From an uncultured Ignavibacterium sp. (GTDB lineage Bacteria > Bacteroidota > Ignavibacteria > Ignavibacteriales > Ignavibacteriaceae): a stretch of DNA of 64,000 nucleotides. The notes beneath the pieces were generated by a model, which saw only the letters and a list, made by a program, of their open reading frames with translations, was not told the origin of the DNA and made no database searches. Positions within the stretch are counted from its first letter, which is position 1; the number at the start of each line of letters is the position of its first letter. The DNA lies in contig CALEBT010000013.1 in assembly GCA_937942875.1 (NCBI GenBank), forward strand, positions 40,850 to 104,849, given 5' to 3'. This document shows, one piece after another, positions 53,891 through 63,658 of the stretch. The translations under genes were made by a program, and so were the position numbers.

Positions 53891-55174
53891 ATGAACCAAT
53901 CGAATTTCATTGAAAGATCAAAAACAGGTTTTCATCCTTCATTCTGGGTTGCGAATGGAATGGAATTATTTGAAAGACTTGCTTATTACGGGCAGGCAAC
54001 TATTTTAAGTGTTTTTTTAAGAGATCATCTTAAATTTAATGAAGTTGAGTCGGGACAATTATCTTCTATTTTTGGAGGGTTAATTTATTTCCTTCCGATT
54101 TTTGCTGGTGCACTTGCAGACAAATTTGGTTTTAAGAAAGCATTTTCATTTGCATTCTTTGTTTTAGCGATTGGTTATTTTCTAATTGGCTCGACAGGAA
54201 TGGAAATCTTTTCATCATTTTATCCGAAAGAAAGCTCTTTCCTTCTTTTATCTATCATTCTGATTTTTACTGCAATTGGTGGCTCATTTATCAAACCAAG
54301 CGTTTTGGGAACAGTTGCCCTAACAACCACCCCGGAAACTAAATCTCTCGGATATGCAATTTATTATTGGCTTGTTAATATGGGGGCTGCAATTGGTCCA
54401 TTCATTGCATATTTGGTAAGAGACAGTTATGGAATTGAATTCGTTTATGTTGTCTCTGCAATAAGCTGCGCTTTAATGTTTATTACTACACTGATTTGGT
54501 TTAAAGAACCTCCTGCTAAATTAAAAGAAGAAAAAACGAGTTTTGAACAGGTAATACAGAATCTCATAACTGTTGTTTCAAATATTAGATTGATGATTTT
54601 TCTTTTAATATTTGCTCTCTATTGGATAATATTCTGGAATTTCTTTATTGTTATTCCTTTCTACATTTCTGACTACATTTCCCCCAATGCTCCAATAGAA
54701 CTGATTTTATCAATTGGTGCCTGGACGATAATAGTATTCCAAATACCTGTAAACAGATTAACTAAAAATATTCCTACACCTAAGGCAATTTTTATTGGAT
54801 TTGTATTTGCTGCATTAAGTTGGTTTTTACTTTACTTTGCCTCAGTTTTAGGATTTACTGTAAGTCTTTTTCTAATAGGTGCAACAATATTTCTGTTCTC
54901 AATTGGTGAGCAAACTCAGGCACCAAGATTTTATGAATATCTTGCAGATTTAGCACCAAAAGGTCAGGCGGCTTTATTTCAAGGTTTCGCATTTTTACCT
55001 ATTGCAATTGCCTGGTTTGTCGGAGGAACATTCGGCGGTTGGCTCTACAAAACGTTTTCAACAGATGCCAAAAAGCCCGAGTTAGTTTTTCTTGCTATCG
55101 GTGTGATAGGAATATTTTCTGCTATGGCTATGTTTTTATATAACAAGTTTACCGTAGGAGTCAAAAAACGATAA
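53891..55174 (+). CDS. POT/MFS-family transporter
   Basis: A 427-residue transporter with about 12 membrane helices. The first helix has ELFERLAYYG near residue 25, which fits the ExxERFxYYG signature of proton-coupled oligopeptide (POT) transporters, and GGSFIKPSVLGT near residue 135 is also typical of the family. So di- or tripeptide import is likely, although other MFS roles are possible. The ATG at 53891 has a GTGAG ahead of it. It stands alone, convergent with the YqaA-like gene. Confidence 0.82.
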   Translation: MNQSNFIERSKTGFHPSFWVANGMELFERLAYYGQATILSVFLRDHLKFNEVESGQLSSIFGGLIYFLPIFAGALADKFGFKKAFSFAFFVLAIGYFLIGSTGMEIFSSFYPKESSFLLLSIILIFTAIGGSFIKPSVLGTVALTTTPETKSLGYAIYYWLVNMGAAIGPFIAYLVRDSYGIEFVYVVSAISCALMFITTLIWFKEPPAKLKEEKTSFEQVIQNLITVVSNIRLMIFLLIFALYWIIFWNFFIVIPFYISDYISPNAPIELILSIGAWTIIVFQIPVNRLTKNIPTPKAIFIGFVFAALSWFLLYFASVLGFTVSLFLIGATIFLFSIGEQTQAPRFYEYLADLAPKGQAALFQGFAFLPIAIAWFVGGTFGGWLYKTFSTDAKKPELVFLAIGVIGIFSAMAMFLYNKFTVGVKKR

Positions 55175-55242
55175 TTCTGATTCGCTCTCGGTATTCAAGC
55201 TTTATCTGAATTTAGCTTTTGACGGGTTTAATTATGATAACA

Positions 55243-55857
55243 TTAAATCAGATATTTAATAATTACAAATCCACCAATTAGTAAAACTGTAAAAGCAACA
55301 GCAAGCCAGTTAAAATATTTATCAATAAATGATTTAATCGAAGGTCCGAATTTCCATATTAAAAAAGCAACTAAGAAGAATCTTGACCCGCGTGAAATAA
55401 TAGAAGCTATTACAAATACGAAAAGGTTTATATCAAAAGCTCCGGAAGAAATGGTGATTACTTTATAAGGTATGGGTGTAAATCCGGCAGTGAAAACAAT
55501 CCAGAAATTATAATAATCATATAAAGATTTAACATCAAAAAAGACTTTTTCGGAAAATCCGGGTACATTATTAAAGAAAAAAATAGCAACCGGACTAAAC
55601 TCTCCCTGAGAATTCCACCACAAAAAATAGCCAATTGAATATCCAAGTAATGCTCCCAGCACAGATGCTACTGTGCAATTAAAAGCAAATTTGAAAGCTT
55701 TAGCTGAGGCGCCTAAAACCAAAGCAATCAATAATGCATCAGGAGGAATCGGGAAAACAGACGATTCTGCAAATGCTAATATGAAAAGAGCAATAGGTCC
55801 ATACGGAGTTTCAGCCCAGTGAAGAACCCAGTCATAAAGTTTTCTCAGTATTTTCAA
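55243..55857 (-). CDS. YqaA-family membrane protein (DedA/VTT-related)
   Basis: A 204-residue membrane protein with 5-6 hydrophobic segments. It shows FAESSVFPIPPDALLIALVLG near residue 30 and FTAGFTPIPYKVITISSGAF near residue 122, the repeated proline-rich halves of the VTT/DedA-like fold in its YqaA branch. The start is a TTG at 55857 with AAGAGG upstream. The function of YqaA proteins is not settled; related DedA proteins flip lipids or support membrane potential. A TAACTTTG box (55892-55899, minus) may be its -7 element. Confidence 0.88.
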   Translation of the reverse strand: MKILRKLYDWVLHWAETPYGPIALFILAFAESSVFPIPPDALLIALVLGASAKAFKFAFNCTVASVLGALLGYSIGYFLWWNSQGEFSPVAIFFFNNVPGFSEKVFFDVKSLYDYYNFWIVFTAGFTPIPYKVITISSGAFDINLFVFVIASIISRGSRFFLVAFLIWKFGPSIKSFIDKYFNWLAVAFTVLLIGGFVIIKYLI

Positions 55858-56009
55858 TCAAACCTCTTAAAATTTAAATTCCTCTATTGCCCAAAGTTAC
55901 AAAAGTTAATGATTTGAGTATTATTAAAAATTACAATTTTCTACAAAAAATCATTAAAAAATGATAAAAAATGGTTTGTTTTTAATTAAAAACCAGAATT
56001 TTATTTTCT

Positions 56010-56041
56010 TTTGAACATTCGGAATATTAGTATTAAATTTG
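56010..56041 (+). promoter_or_regulatory. Promoter of the TPR-efp-accBC operon, Bacteroidota type
   Basis: TTTG at 56010-56013 and TAAATTTG at 56034-56041 are 20 bases apart, the same geometry as the aspS promoter. Transcription would begin near 56046, giving a roughly 30-base leader containing CAAGG (56065-56069) before the ATG at 56076. Confidence 0.6.
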
Positions 56042-56075
56042 CCCACGAATTTTTAAAATTAAATCAAGGTTTGTG

Positions 56076-56765
56076 ATGCTCGTTAAAAAGAAGAAATTAT
56101 CAAAAAAAGAGATAAAACAAGATAAATTTGTCGAAATTTATTATAAAGCACAGGATTTTATCCGTGAGAATCAGAAAAAAGTATTGATTTACGTTGGTGC
56201 TTTTGCAGCTGTTATAGTTCTGGTATTTTTCTATTCAAACTACAGAAGTTCTCAGAATGAAGAAGCTGGTGTATTACTTTCAAAAGTTATGGAATTTTAT
56301 GATGCCGGTTCTTATTTAGAAGCAATCGAAGGTAAGCAAGGTACACCTAAAATTAAAGGATTAAAAGAAATTGTCAGCGAATATGGTAGTACAGAAAATG
56401 GCGAAACAGCTAAAATCTATCTTGCCAATTCGTATGCATTTTTAGGACAGTATGATAAAGCTTTTGAATTCTATAAAGATTACAGTGGAGATAATGATTT
56501 TTTCAAAGCTACTGCGTTGGCTGGTCAGGCATCTTATTATTCAGTTAAAAAAGATTATGCAAAAGCTGCAAAATTGTATAAACAAGCAGCATTCATAAGT
56601 GAATCCAATCCAAACAGACCTGATTATTTGCTTCAAGCCGGAATCAACTTTATGAAAGGAAATAAAAATGATGAAGCAAAAAATCTTTTCCAGATTATAA
56701 AGGATGATTACAAAGCATCTAATGCACACGCACAGGTCGACAGATATTTCCTTGAATTAAATTAA
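56076..56765 (+). CDS. Membrane-anchored TPR protein
   Basis: A 229-residue protein with a lysine-rich cytoplasmic start, one membrane helix (about 38-57), and a TPR-like region with at least three helix pairs (YDAGSYLEAIEG, YLANSYAFLGQYDKAFEFYKD, YSVKKDYAKAAKLYKQA). The layout resembles YfgM-type proteins that work with SecYEG and periplasmic chaperones; that is inference. I start at the ATG 56076 with CAAGG six bases ahead, not the GTG one codon earlier. It leads the efp-accB-accC-gcvH run, 9 bases before efp. Confidence 0.78.
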   Translation: MLVKKKKLSKKEIKQDKFVEIYYKAQDFIRENQKKVLIYVGAFAAVIVLVFFYSNYRSSQNEEAGVLLSKVMEFYDAGSYLEAIEGKQGTPKIKGLKEIVSEYGSTENGETAKIYLANSYAFLGQYDKAFEFYKDYSGDNDFFKATALAGQASYYSVKKDYAKAAKLYKQAAFISESNPNRPDYLLQAGINFMKGNKNDEAKNLFQIIKDDYKASNAHAQVDRYFLELN

Positions 56766-56774
56766 AGTGAGATT

Positions 56775-57341
56775 ATGGCAGATACATCTGATTTCAGAAA
56801 TGGACTAATAATTAAATTTAAGAACGAACCATATCAAATTGTTGAATTTTTGCACGTTAAACCTGGAAAAGGCGGTGCTTTCGTTCGTTCAACCTTAAAA
56901 AACCTTAAAACCGGCAGAGTTTTGGAAAATACCTTCAGAGCAGGTGAATCTATTGAAATAATAAGAGTTGAAAGAAGAAAATATCAGTATCTATATAGAG
57001 ATGGTGATTTTCTGGTTGTGATGGACAATGAAACTTATGAACAAATTAATGTTCCTTATGAATTACTTGGAGATGCAGCTGTATATCTTAAAGAGGGAAC
57101 AGAACTTGACATTCTTTTCGATGGAGAAAAGATTATTACAATTGAACCACCAATTTTTGTAATTCTTGAAGTAACCCATACAGAACCTGGCTTTAAGGGA
57201 AATACTGCAACCGGAGCGCTAAAACCAGCCACTCTTGAAACAGGTGCGGTTGTTAACGTCCCGCTTTTTATTGAAATAGGTGATTTTCTGAAAATAGATA
57301 CAAGAACCGGGGAATACGTAGAAAGAGTTAAATCTAAATAA
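56775..57341 (+). CDS. efp: Elongation factor P
   Basis: EF-P rescues ribosomes stalled at polyproline stretches by stabilising the peptidyl-tRNA. The 188-residue protein has the N-terminal KOW-like domain with the tip lysine K32 in VKPGKGGAF (the position modified in E. coli at K34), the central OB domain and the C-terminal domain ending [19 protein letters not shown]. The tip is lysine, not the arginine of the rhamnosylated type. No epmA homologue is in the window. It precedes accB, a common order. Confidence 0.97.
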   Translation: MADTSDFRNGLIIKFKNEPYQIVEFLHVKPGKGGAFVRSTLKNLKTGRVLENTFRAGESIEIIRVERRKYQYLYRDGDFLVVMDNETYEQINVPYELLGDAAVYLKEGTELDILFDGEKIITIEPPIFVILEVTHTEPGFKGNTATGALKPATLETGAVVNVPLFIEIGDFLKIDTRTGEYVERVKSK

Positions 57342-57352
57342 AAGGAGTTGAT

Positions 57353-57817
57353 ATGGATTTAAACTTGGTTAAAAAACTTATTAAGATTCTTGAAAACAGT
57401 CAGTTGACTGATTTGGAAATTGAAGAAGGTGGAACAAGAATAAAAATTGCCAAAAACATTCAGTTAACTCAGGCTCCTCAGAATCTTGTATCTTACGTTC
57501 AACATCCGGTTCAGAATCAACCTGAACAACCTAAAAGTGAAGATAAAAAACAATCCTTTTCAGATGATGACTCGAAACTTCACGCAATTAAATCCCCAAT
57601 TGTGGGAACTTTCTACAGAGCTCCCTCTCCTGAAGCAGATCCTTACGTTCAGGTAGGTGATACTATTTCGGCAGGAACTGTTTTATGTATCGTTGAAGCC
57701 ATGAAACTGATGAATGAAATAGAATCTGATGTCAGCGGAAAAATCGTAAAAATTCTTGTTGAGAATGGTAAACCTGTTGAATATAATCAAACTTTATTTT
57801 TAATTCAGCCACTTTAA
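57353..57817 (+). CDS. accB: Biotin carboxyl carrier protein of acetyl-CoA carboxylase
   Basis: AccB carries the biotin that shuttles CO2 between the biotin carboxylase (AccC) and carboxyltransferase (AccAD) in the first step of fatty-acid synthesis. The 154-residue protein has an N-terminal dimerisation helix, a Pro/Gln-rich linker (about 40-70) and the biotinyl domain with the modified lysine K118 in [18 protein letters not shown] precedes the ATG. accC follows after 10 bases. Confidence 0.97.
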   Translation: MDLNLVKKLIKILENSQLTDLEIEEGGTRIKIAKNIQLTQAPQNLVSYVQHPVQNQPEQPKSEDKKQSFSDDDSKLHAIKSPIVGTFYRAPSPEADPYVQVGDTISAGTVLCIVEAMKLMNEIESDVSGKIVKILVENGKPVEYNQTLFLIQPL

Positions 57818-57827
57818 TAAAGTTACA

Positions 57828-59174
57828 GTGTTTAAAAAAATCTTAATCGCCAATAGAGGCGAAATAGCATTAAGAATAATCAGAGCCTGTAAAGAACTGG
57901 GAATAAAAACCGTTGCTGTTTATTCAGAAGCAGATCGTGAATCTTTACACGTTACATTTGCTGACGAAGCTGTTTGTATTGGCTCAGTTTATAGTAAAGA
58001 TAGTTATTTAAGAATACCAAATATTATATCTGCTGCTCAAATAACCGGTGCTGATGCTATTCATCCCGGTTACGGCTTTTTAGCTGAGAATGCAAATTTC
58101 TCTGAAATCTGTGCAGAAAGTGATTTGATTTTTATCGGACCTAATGCCGAAATGATTTCAGCTATGGGAGATAAGTCTTTTGCAAAAGATACAATGAAAA
58201 AAAATGGAGTTCCTGTTATTCCTGGAAGTGACGGAGTTGTTACTGATTTGAAGGAAGCAGTTAGATTATCACACGAAATAGGTTTTCCTGTAATAATTAA
58301 AGCTTCTGCTGGTGGCGGTGGCAAGGGAATGAGAATAGTCTTTGAAGAAAAAGATTTTGAAAAAGCTTTTATTACCGCTCAATCGGAAGCAGAATCAGCT
58401 TTCGGCAATCCGGCAGTTTATATCGAAAAATATTTAGAAAATCCACGTCATATAGAAATTCAGGTAGTTGGTGACAAATTCGGAAATGTTTATCACTACG
58501 GCGAAAGAGATTGCTCTGTTCAGCGTCGTCATCAAAAATTAATTGAGGAAGCTCCATCTCCTGTTTTGGATTTTACCCTTCGTGAAAAAATGGGAGAAGC
58601 TGCAGTCAAAGGAGCTAAATCTGTAAATTATCTCGGAGCCGGCACAATTGAATTCTTATTGGATAAACATCACAATTTCTATTTTATGGAAATGAATACA
58701 AGAATTCAGGTTGAGCATCCGGTTACTGAATTAGTGCACGATGTAGATTTAATCAAAGAACAAATTCTTGTTGCTGCTGGTGAAAAAGCTTCGGTACCAT
58801 CAAATATAACTCACGGACACGCGATAGAATTTAGAATAAATGCAGAAGATCCTGCTAAAGATTTCAGACCAAATCCTGGTAAAATTACATCACTTCATTT
58901 CCCAGGCGGTTTGGGTGTAAGAATAGATTCCCACATTTATCAGGATTATACAGTTCCACCTTATTATGATTCTTTAATTGCCAAACTTATTATCAGGGCT
59001 AAAACTCGTGAGGAAGCAATTGCCAGGTCTAAACGTGCATTGGAAGAATTTATAATTGAAGGAATAAAAACAACCATTCCTTTTCATCTCCAAGTCCTTG
59101 AAGATCAAAGATTTCTTAGTGGTAATTTTGATACAGGTTTTCTCGAGAATTTTAAGTTTAATTACAACGAATAA
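57828..59174 (+). CDS. accC: Biotin carboxylase subunit of acetyl-CoA carboxylase
   Basis: AccC uses ATP to carboxylate biotin on AccB. The 448-residue ATP-grasp protein starts at GTG (57828) with [16 protein letters not shown], and shows [13 protein letters not shown] near residue 75, the glycine loop [13 protein letters not shown] near residue 158, [19 protein letters not shown] near residue 230 and the catalytic [13 protein letters not shown] near residue 290. Length is normal. The accAD subunits are not in this window. Confidence 0.97.
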   Translation: MFKKILIANRGEIALRIIRACKELGIKTVAVYSEADRESLHVTFADEAVCIGSVYSKDSYLRIPNIISAAQITGADAIHPGYGFLAENANFSEICAESDLIFIGPNAEMISAMGDKSFAKDTMKKNGVPVIPGSDGVVTDLKEAVRLSHEIGFPVIIKASAGGGGKGMRIVFEEKDFEKAFITAQSEAESAFGNPAVYIEKYLENPRHIEIQVVGDKFGNVYHYGERDCSVQRRHQKLIEEAPSPVLDFTLREKMGEAAVKGAKSVNYLGAGTIEFLLDKHHNFYFMEMNTRIQVEHPVTELVHDVDLIKEQILVAAGEKASVPSNITHGHAIEFRINAEDPAKDFRPNPGKITSLHFPGGLGVRIDSHIYQDYTVPPYYDSLIAKLIIRAKTREEAIARSKRALEEFIIEGIKTTIPFHLQVLEDQRFLSGNFDTGFLENFKFNYNE

Positions 59175-59191
59175 TAAATCAGAGGTTTAAT

Positions 59192-59572
59192 ATGAATATC
59201 CCGGAAAATTTAAAGTACACAAAAGAGCACGAATGGGTATTGGTTGAAGGCAATATAGGAACAATTGGCATAACCGATTACGCTCAGGGTGAATTGGGTG
59301 ATGTAGTTTTTGTTGATATTGATGAATCTTTATCAGAAATTACAAAAGGAGCTTCCTGCGGTTCTATTGAAGCAGTAAAGACGGTCAGCGATTTATTCGC
59401 TCCTTTTTCCGGCAAAGTTGTAGAAATAAATGCAGCTCTTAAAGATTCTCCCGAACTCTTGAACTCAGACCCATACGGTCAAGGCTGGATGATAAAAGTT
59501 GAAATTTCTGACCCGGCAGAATTAAACGACTTATTAAGTGCTGAAGAATATAGAAATCTGATCGGTCAATAG
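59192..59572 (+). CDS. gcvH: Glycine cleavage system H protein
   Basis: GcvH carries the lipoyl arm that shuttles the aminomethyl group between the P, T and L proteins of glycine cleavage. The 126-residue protein has KYTKEHEWV near residue 8, the lipoyl lysine K63 in [10 protein letters not shown] and the conserved DPYGQGWM near residue 95. It follows accC after 17 bases and ends the run at a terminator. The other gcv genes are not seen here. A role only as a lipoate carrier or intermediate is possible. Confidence 0.96.
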   Translation: MNIPENLKYTKEHEWVLVEGNIGTIGITDYAQGELGDVVFVDIDESLSEITKGASCGSIEAVKTVSDLFAPFSGKVVEINAALKDSPELLNSDPYGQGWMIKVEISDPAELNDLLSAEEYRNLIGQ

Positions 59573-59599
59573 ATTTAACAGATTTTTCTATTTAATAAA

Positions 59600-59633
59600 C
59601 AAAATCCTTTTTCAAAGGGGATTTTGTTTTTTT
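59600..59633 (+). terminator. Rho-independent terminator after gcvH
   Basis: The perfect 8-base arms CAAAATCC and GGATTTTG close a short hairpin (extendable with G-T pairs) at 59600-59626, followed at once by seven T residues (59627-59633). It lies between gcvH and guaA, so it ends the TPR-efp-accBC-gcvH transcript. Confidence 0.85.
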
Positions 59634-59660
59634 ATTTTAAAGAAACTAAATCGCTTAATT

Positions 59661-61202
59661 ATGCTGCATAAAGAAATTATACTAATTATCGACTTTGGTT
59701 CTCAGTTCACACAATTGATTACGAGAAGAGTCAGAGAATCAAAAGTTTATTCCGAAATTTATCCTCATACAATTTCAATTGATTTTATAAAAAAAGTTCA
59801 CCCGAAAGGAATAATTCTCTCTGGTGGACCGATGAGCGTTTATGATGATGAAGCTCCGTCAATTTCTGTAGAAATTTTTAATCTCAATATCCCTGTTTTA
59901 GGAATTTGCTATGGTTTACAATTTATCGCAAAATCATTAGGAGGAATAGTTGAGAAATCTTTTGAAAGAGAGTATGGCAGAAGCATTTTCAGAATTGAAA
60001 AAGATTCAACACTTACAAAAGATTTACAAACAGAGTCAATTGTATGGATGAGTCACGGTGATATTGTTAAATCTCCACCTGAGAATTTTGATATAATAGG
60101 TACTTCCGATCATTCACCCGTTTGTGCAATTGAGAATAAAGAAAAAAATATCTATGGACTTCAGTTTCATCCGGAAGTTTATCATACTGAACAGGGAGAT
60201 AAAATTATTCAAAATTTTCTTTATGATATTTGCGGTTGTGAAGGGGACTGGACTTCTGAAAATTTTATAAATAATTCAATTGAAGATATTAAAAAGAAAG
60301 TTGGTGATTCAAAAGTCATTTGTGCCTTAAGTGGTGGAGTAGATTCAACAGTTGCTGCGGTTCTTGTAAAAAAAGCAGTTGGCGATAATCTGCAATGTAT
60401 TCATATTGATACTGGTTTAATGAGAAAAAATGAGAGTGAGCAAATAGAAATATTGTTTAACTCTAAACTTGATTTGAATGTTAAATATGTTAATGCTGCT
60501 TCGGTTTTTTTAGAAAGACTGAAAAACGTTTCAGACCCTGAGCAAAAAAGGAAAATAATAGGCAATACATTTATCGAAGTTTTTGAATCTGAAGCAAAAA
60601 AAATTGAAGGGGTTGAATATCTTGTTCAGGGTACTCTTTATCCCGATGTAATTGAATCAGTTTCAGTTAAAGGGAAATCAGCAACTATTAAAACTCATCA
60701 TAATGTTGGCGGACTTCCTGAAAAGATGAATTTGAAACTAATAGAACCGTTCAGAGAATTATTTAAAGATGAAGTTCGAAAAGTGGGATATGAATTAGGA
60801 ATTCCAGAAGATTTTATAATGAGACATCCTTTCCCTGGACCGGGTTTGGCAGTAAGAATTCTCGGACCGGTTACTGAAGAAAGGATTAAAATTTTACAGG
60901 AAGCTGATGATATTTTTATTTCTGAATTGAAGAAGGCAGAACTTTATAATAAAATCTGGCAGGCATTTGCTGTTCTTTTACCTGTTCAAAGTGTTGGTGT
61001 AATGGGAGATGCCCGCACCTATGAAAATGTTCTTGCTTTACGTGCAGTTAATTCTGTTGATGGAATGACCGCTGATTGGTATAAATTTGATGCAGAATTT
61101 CTTGCTAAAGTTTCAAACCTTATTATTAATAAAGTAGCTGGAGTTAATCGAGTAGTTTATGATATAAGTTCAAAACCACCATCAACAATTGAGTGGGAGT
61201 GA
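59661..61202 (+). CDS. guaA: GMP synthase (glutamine-hydrolysing)
   Basis: GuaA converts XMP to GMP using ATP and glutamine. The 513-residue protein joins an N-terminal glutaminase domain (nucleophile C83 in LGICYGLQ, His in [10 protein letters not shown] near residue 170) to a PP-loop ATPase ([13 protein letters not shown] near residue 220) and a C-terminal dimerisation domain ending KPPSTIEWE. It follows the gcvH terminator, and its stop lies 2 bases before the next ATG. Confidence 0.97.
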   Translation: MLHKEIILIIDFGSQFTQLITRRVRESKVYSEIYPHTISIDFIKKVHPKGIILSGGPMSVYDDEAPSISVEIFNLNIPVLGICYGLQFIAKSLGGIVEKSFEREYGRSIFRIEKDSTLTKDLQTESIVWMSHGDIVKSPPENFDIIGTSDHSPVCAIENKEKNIYGLQFHPEVYHTEQGDKIIQNFLYDICGCEGDWTSENFINNSIEDIKKKVGDSKVICALSGGVDSTVAAVLVKKAVGDNLQCIHIDTGLMRKNESEQIEILFNSKLDLNVKYVNAASVFLERLKNVSDPEQKRKIIGNTFIEVFESEAKKIEGVEYLVQGTLYPDVIESVSVKGKSATIKTHHNVGGLPEKMNLKLIEPFRELFKDEVRKVGYELGIPEDFIMRHPFPGPGLAVRILGPVTEERIKILQEADDIFISELKKAELYNKIWQAFAVLLPVQSVGVMGDARTYENVLALRAVNSVDGMTADWYKFDAEFLAKVSNLIINKVAGVNRVVYDISSKPPSTIEWE

Positions 61203-61204
61203 TT

Positions 61205-62929
61205 ATGAGATTTTTTTTAATTCTAATTTGTTTTTATTTAATCTTTTACACTGATAATTTACAATCGCAAGATAAAAATCTTCCTTCAGAGATAAATGAT
61301 GCAATTGAATTAATTGATTCAAAAGAATATTCATCTGCTCTGGTACAACTTCAATCTATCAGAGAAAAATATCCTGAAAGGCATTCGCTGATTGATTTTT
61401 TGATTATCAAAAGCTCTTATGAATTAAATCGTTTTGAAAATGTTGAAAAGCTGGCGAATAATTTTCTGAATTCATATCCTGAAAGTAAATACTTTTCAGA
61501 TATACAAACTTTTTTGATGATATCTTTAATCAATCAAAATAAATATGAAAGTGGTTTTGATCTCGCAATAAATATTCTTAAAAATTCCGCCTCCATTTCA
61601 AAAAAAATAGAGCTTAAATCTTTCATTGAAAAAGCAATTTCTGAAAAACTAAATCCATTTTATCTCCAACAATATTCTGAAAAGGAAAGTGATAAAAACC
61701 TTCTTCCTTTTATTCTTTATTTAACTGCAAAAAGTTTTTATGATAATGGAGATGCTGTATCGGGCGAGAAGTATGCTAATAAAATAATAACAAGTTATGT
61801 GGCTTCAGAAGAGTATATGCCTGCAGTTAATTTAAAACTTCAAGCAAATAAAGAGATATCTTCTGATGATGAAGTAATAGTGGGTGTAATGTTTCCGTTA
61901 ACTAACGGACAAAATGAAAAAAACGTTTTTGTTGACCAGATTCTTGACGGAGTTAAATATGCCTTTCACGAGTATAATAAAGAGAGAGCAGATAAAACCG
62001 GATTGATAATTGAAGATACAAAAAACAGTTCTGAAGAAATTATCCGAATAATTAAAGAGTTTGATTCTGACAAAAGAATTTTATGTGTGATAGGACCAGT
62101 CTTCAGCACTGAATGTGCGGACGTAGTAAAAAATATAAATCTAACTGATTTAGTCTTTATCTCTCCTACAGCCACAGATGAAGACCTTACAGAAAATAAT
62201 ACGCAGTTTTTCCAGGCAAACCCTCCTTTTGATTTAAGAGGGAAAGCTTCCGCTCAGTATGCATTTTTTGTTGAATCAAGGAATAAATTTGCTGTTTTGA
62301 ATTCTATTGAAGGATATTCAACGATTATGGCGAACTCCTTTGTAGAAGAGATGAAAAAACTTGGTGGTCAAATTGTATTTAAAGAAACATTTAAAAATCT
62401 TGCTTCAGATATCGCTTCCTCTATGTCAAAGCTTAAAAATTTTATCACTGAAATTGACGGAATCTATTTGCCAATATCTCAAAGTAAAGATGCTGAGCTA
62501 CTAATTTCAGAACTTACGAAACTGAATCTTAGAGTCCCGATTTTCGGAACTCAGGATTGGTTAGAGGCAAAAGGTTTGGAATCAGCCACTACATTGACTA
62601 ATCTTATTCGAATAACATCTGATTTCTTTATTGATTATCAGGAAACTCGATTTGCAGAGTTCAGCAAAGCATATTCTGAAGTCTTAAATAAAGAGCCAAA
62701 CAGATATAGTCTTTATGGATATGATACTGCAAAGCATTTAATTACTGTTCTAAGGTCCACGGTTCAAAACAGATACGGAGTGAAAATGAAGCTTAATTCA
62801 GGATTAAAGACTGTTGGTTTCAAGAATAATATTTCATTCAGCGGCAAAAAGCGAAACACTTACTTAAACATATTAAAATACTCTGACGGGAAATTTTCTC
62901 TTGTCGAAAGATTCAAAGCAAATGAATAG
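61205..62929 (+). CDS. Exported TPR plus type-I periplasmic-binding protein (LpoA-like)
   Basis: A 574-residue exported protein. After a signal peptide (MRFFLILICFYLIFYTDNLQS) there is an N-terminal TPR-like helical region (about 30-215), then a Leu/Ile/Val-type periplasmic-binding fold: VGVMFPLTNGQNE near residue 228, GPVFSTECADV near residue 300 and IFGTQDWLEAKG near residue 448. This combination resembles the LpoA-type activator of penicillin-binding proteins, although a solute receptor role is possible. The ATG at 61205 follows GGGAG; a GTG within the guaA end is less likely. Confidence 0.78.
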   Translation: MRFFLILICFYLIFYTDNLQSQDKNLPSEINDAIELIDSKEYSSALVQLQSIREKYPERHSLIDFLIIKSSYELNRFENVEKLANNFLNSYPESKYFSDIQTFLMISLINQNKYESGFDLAINILKNSASISKKIELKSFIEKAISEKLNPFYLQQYSEKESDKNLLPFILYLTAKSFYDNGDAVSGEKYANKIITSYVASEEYMPAVNLKLQANKEISSDDEVIVGVMFPLTNGQNEKNVFVDQILDGVKYAFHEYNKERADKTGLIIEDTKNSSEEIIRIIKEFDSDKRILCVIGPVFSTECADVVKNINLTDLVFISPTATDEDLTENNTQFFQANPPFDLRGKASAQYAFFVESRNKFAVLNSIEGYSTIMANSFVEEMKKLGGQIVFKETFKNLASDIASSMSKLKNFITEIDGIYLPISQSKDAELLISELTKLNLRVPIFGTQDWLEAKGLESATTLTNLIRITSDFFIDYQETRFAEFSKAYSEVLNKEPNRYSLYGYDTAKHLITVLRSTVQNRYGVKMKLNSGLKTVGFKNNISFSGKKRNTYLNILKYSDGKFSLVERFKANE

Positions 62930-62937
62930 GAGGATAT

Positions 62938-63621
62938 ATTTCTCTTAAAATAAAAGAACTACCAATAGAAGACAGACCTCGGGAAAAATTGATTCTAAGA
63001 GGTCCACAAAACCTTAGTGACGCAGAGTTGATAGCAATTCTCTTAAGAACAGGTGTGAAAGGGAAATCTGTTGTTAATGTTGCTCAGGAACTTTTAACTA
63101 AGGAAAAAAATCTGGCTAATCTTGCCTGCAAATCCGTTGCTGCTCTTCAGAAGAATAATGGAATTGGTAAAGATAAGGCTGCAACATTATCTGCAGCTTT
63201 TGAAATTGCCAGAAGGATTTTATCTCAGCAAAAATATTTGTCCGATAAGAAAATTACTTCTCCACAAGATATTGCTGAGGAATTGATCCCGGTTTTAAGA
63301 GATGAAAACAAAGAACAATTTATTGTTATATGTTTAAGCAAATCAAATAAAATTATCAGGAAAGAAATTATCTCTGTTGGTTCTTTGGACTCAAGTGTGG
63401 TTCATCCAAGGGAAATATTTAAAGTGGCAGTTGAAAATAATGCTGCAAGTATAATTCTTATTCATAATCATCCAAGTGGAAATCCCCAACCAAGTAATGA
63501 GGATATTTCAATTACTAAAAAATTAGTTGAAGCAGGAAAGATGATGGACATCCCTGTTTTTGATCATATAATTATTGCTGGAAATACATATACGAGTTTT
63601 GTTGAAAAAAGACTTATCTGA
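62938..63621 (+). CDS. radC: RadC-family JAMM-domain protein
   Basis: A 227-residue protein with an N-terminal helix-hairpin-helix region (SDAELIAILLRTG near residue 29) and a C-terminal JAMM/MPN domain with IHNHPSGNPQPSNED near residue 175 (His-x-His and Asp ligands of a zinc site). RadC was once linked to DNA repair; its actual activity is unclear. The family start MSLKIKELP...RPREKL is encoded from an ATT at 62938, 4 bases after AGGAGG (62928-62933). A TTG at 62989 would remove a well conserved 17-residue N-terminus. Confidence 0.87.
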   Translation: MSLKIKELPIEDRPREKLILRGPQNLSDAELIAILLRTGVKGKSVVNVAQELLTKEKNLANLACKSVAALQKNNGIGKDKAATLSAAFEIARRILSQQKYLSDKKITSPQDIAEELIPVLRDENKEQFIVICLSKSNKIIRKEIISVGSLDSSVVHPREIFKVAVENNAASIILIHNHPSGNPQPSNEDISITKKLVEAGKMMDIPVFDHIIIAGNTYTSFVEKRLI

Positions 63622-63658
63622 AATGTTAAGTGTTGAATTGTAAATTTTTAATGGTTTA

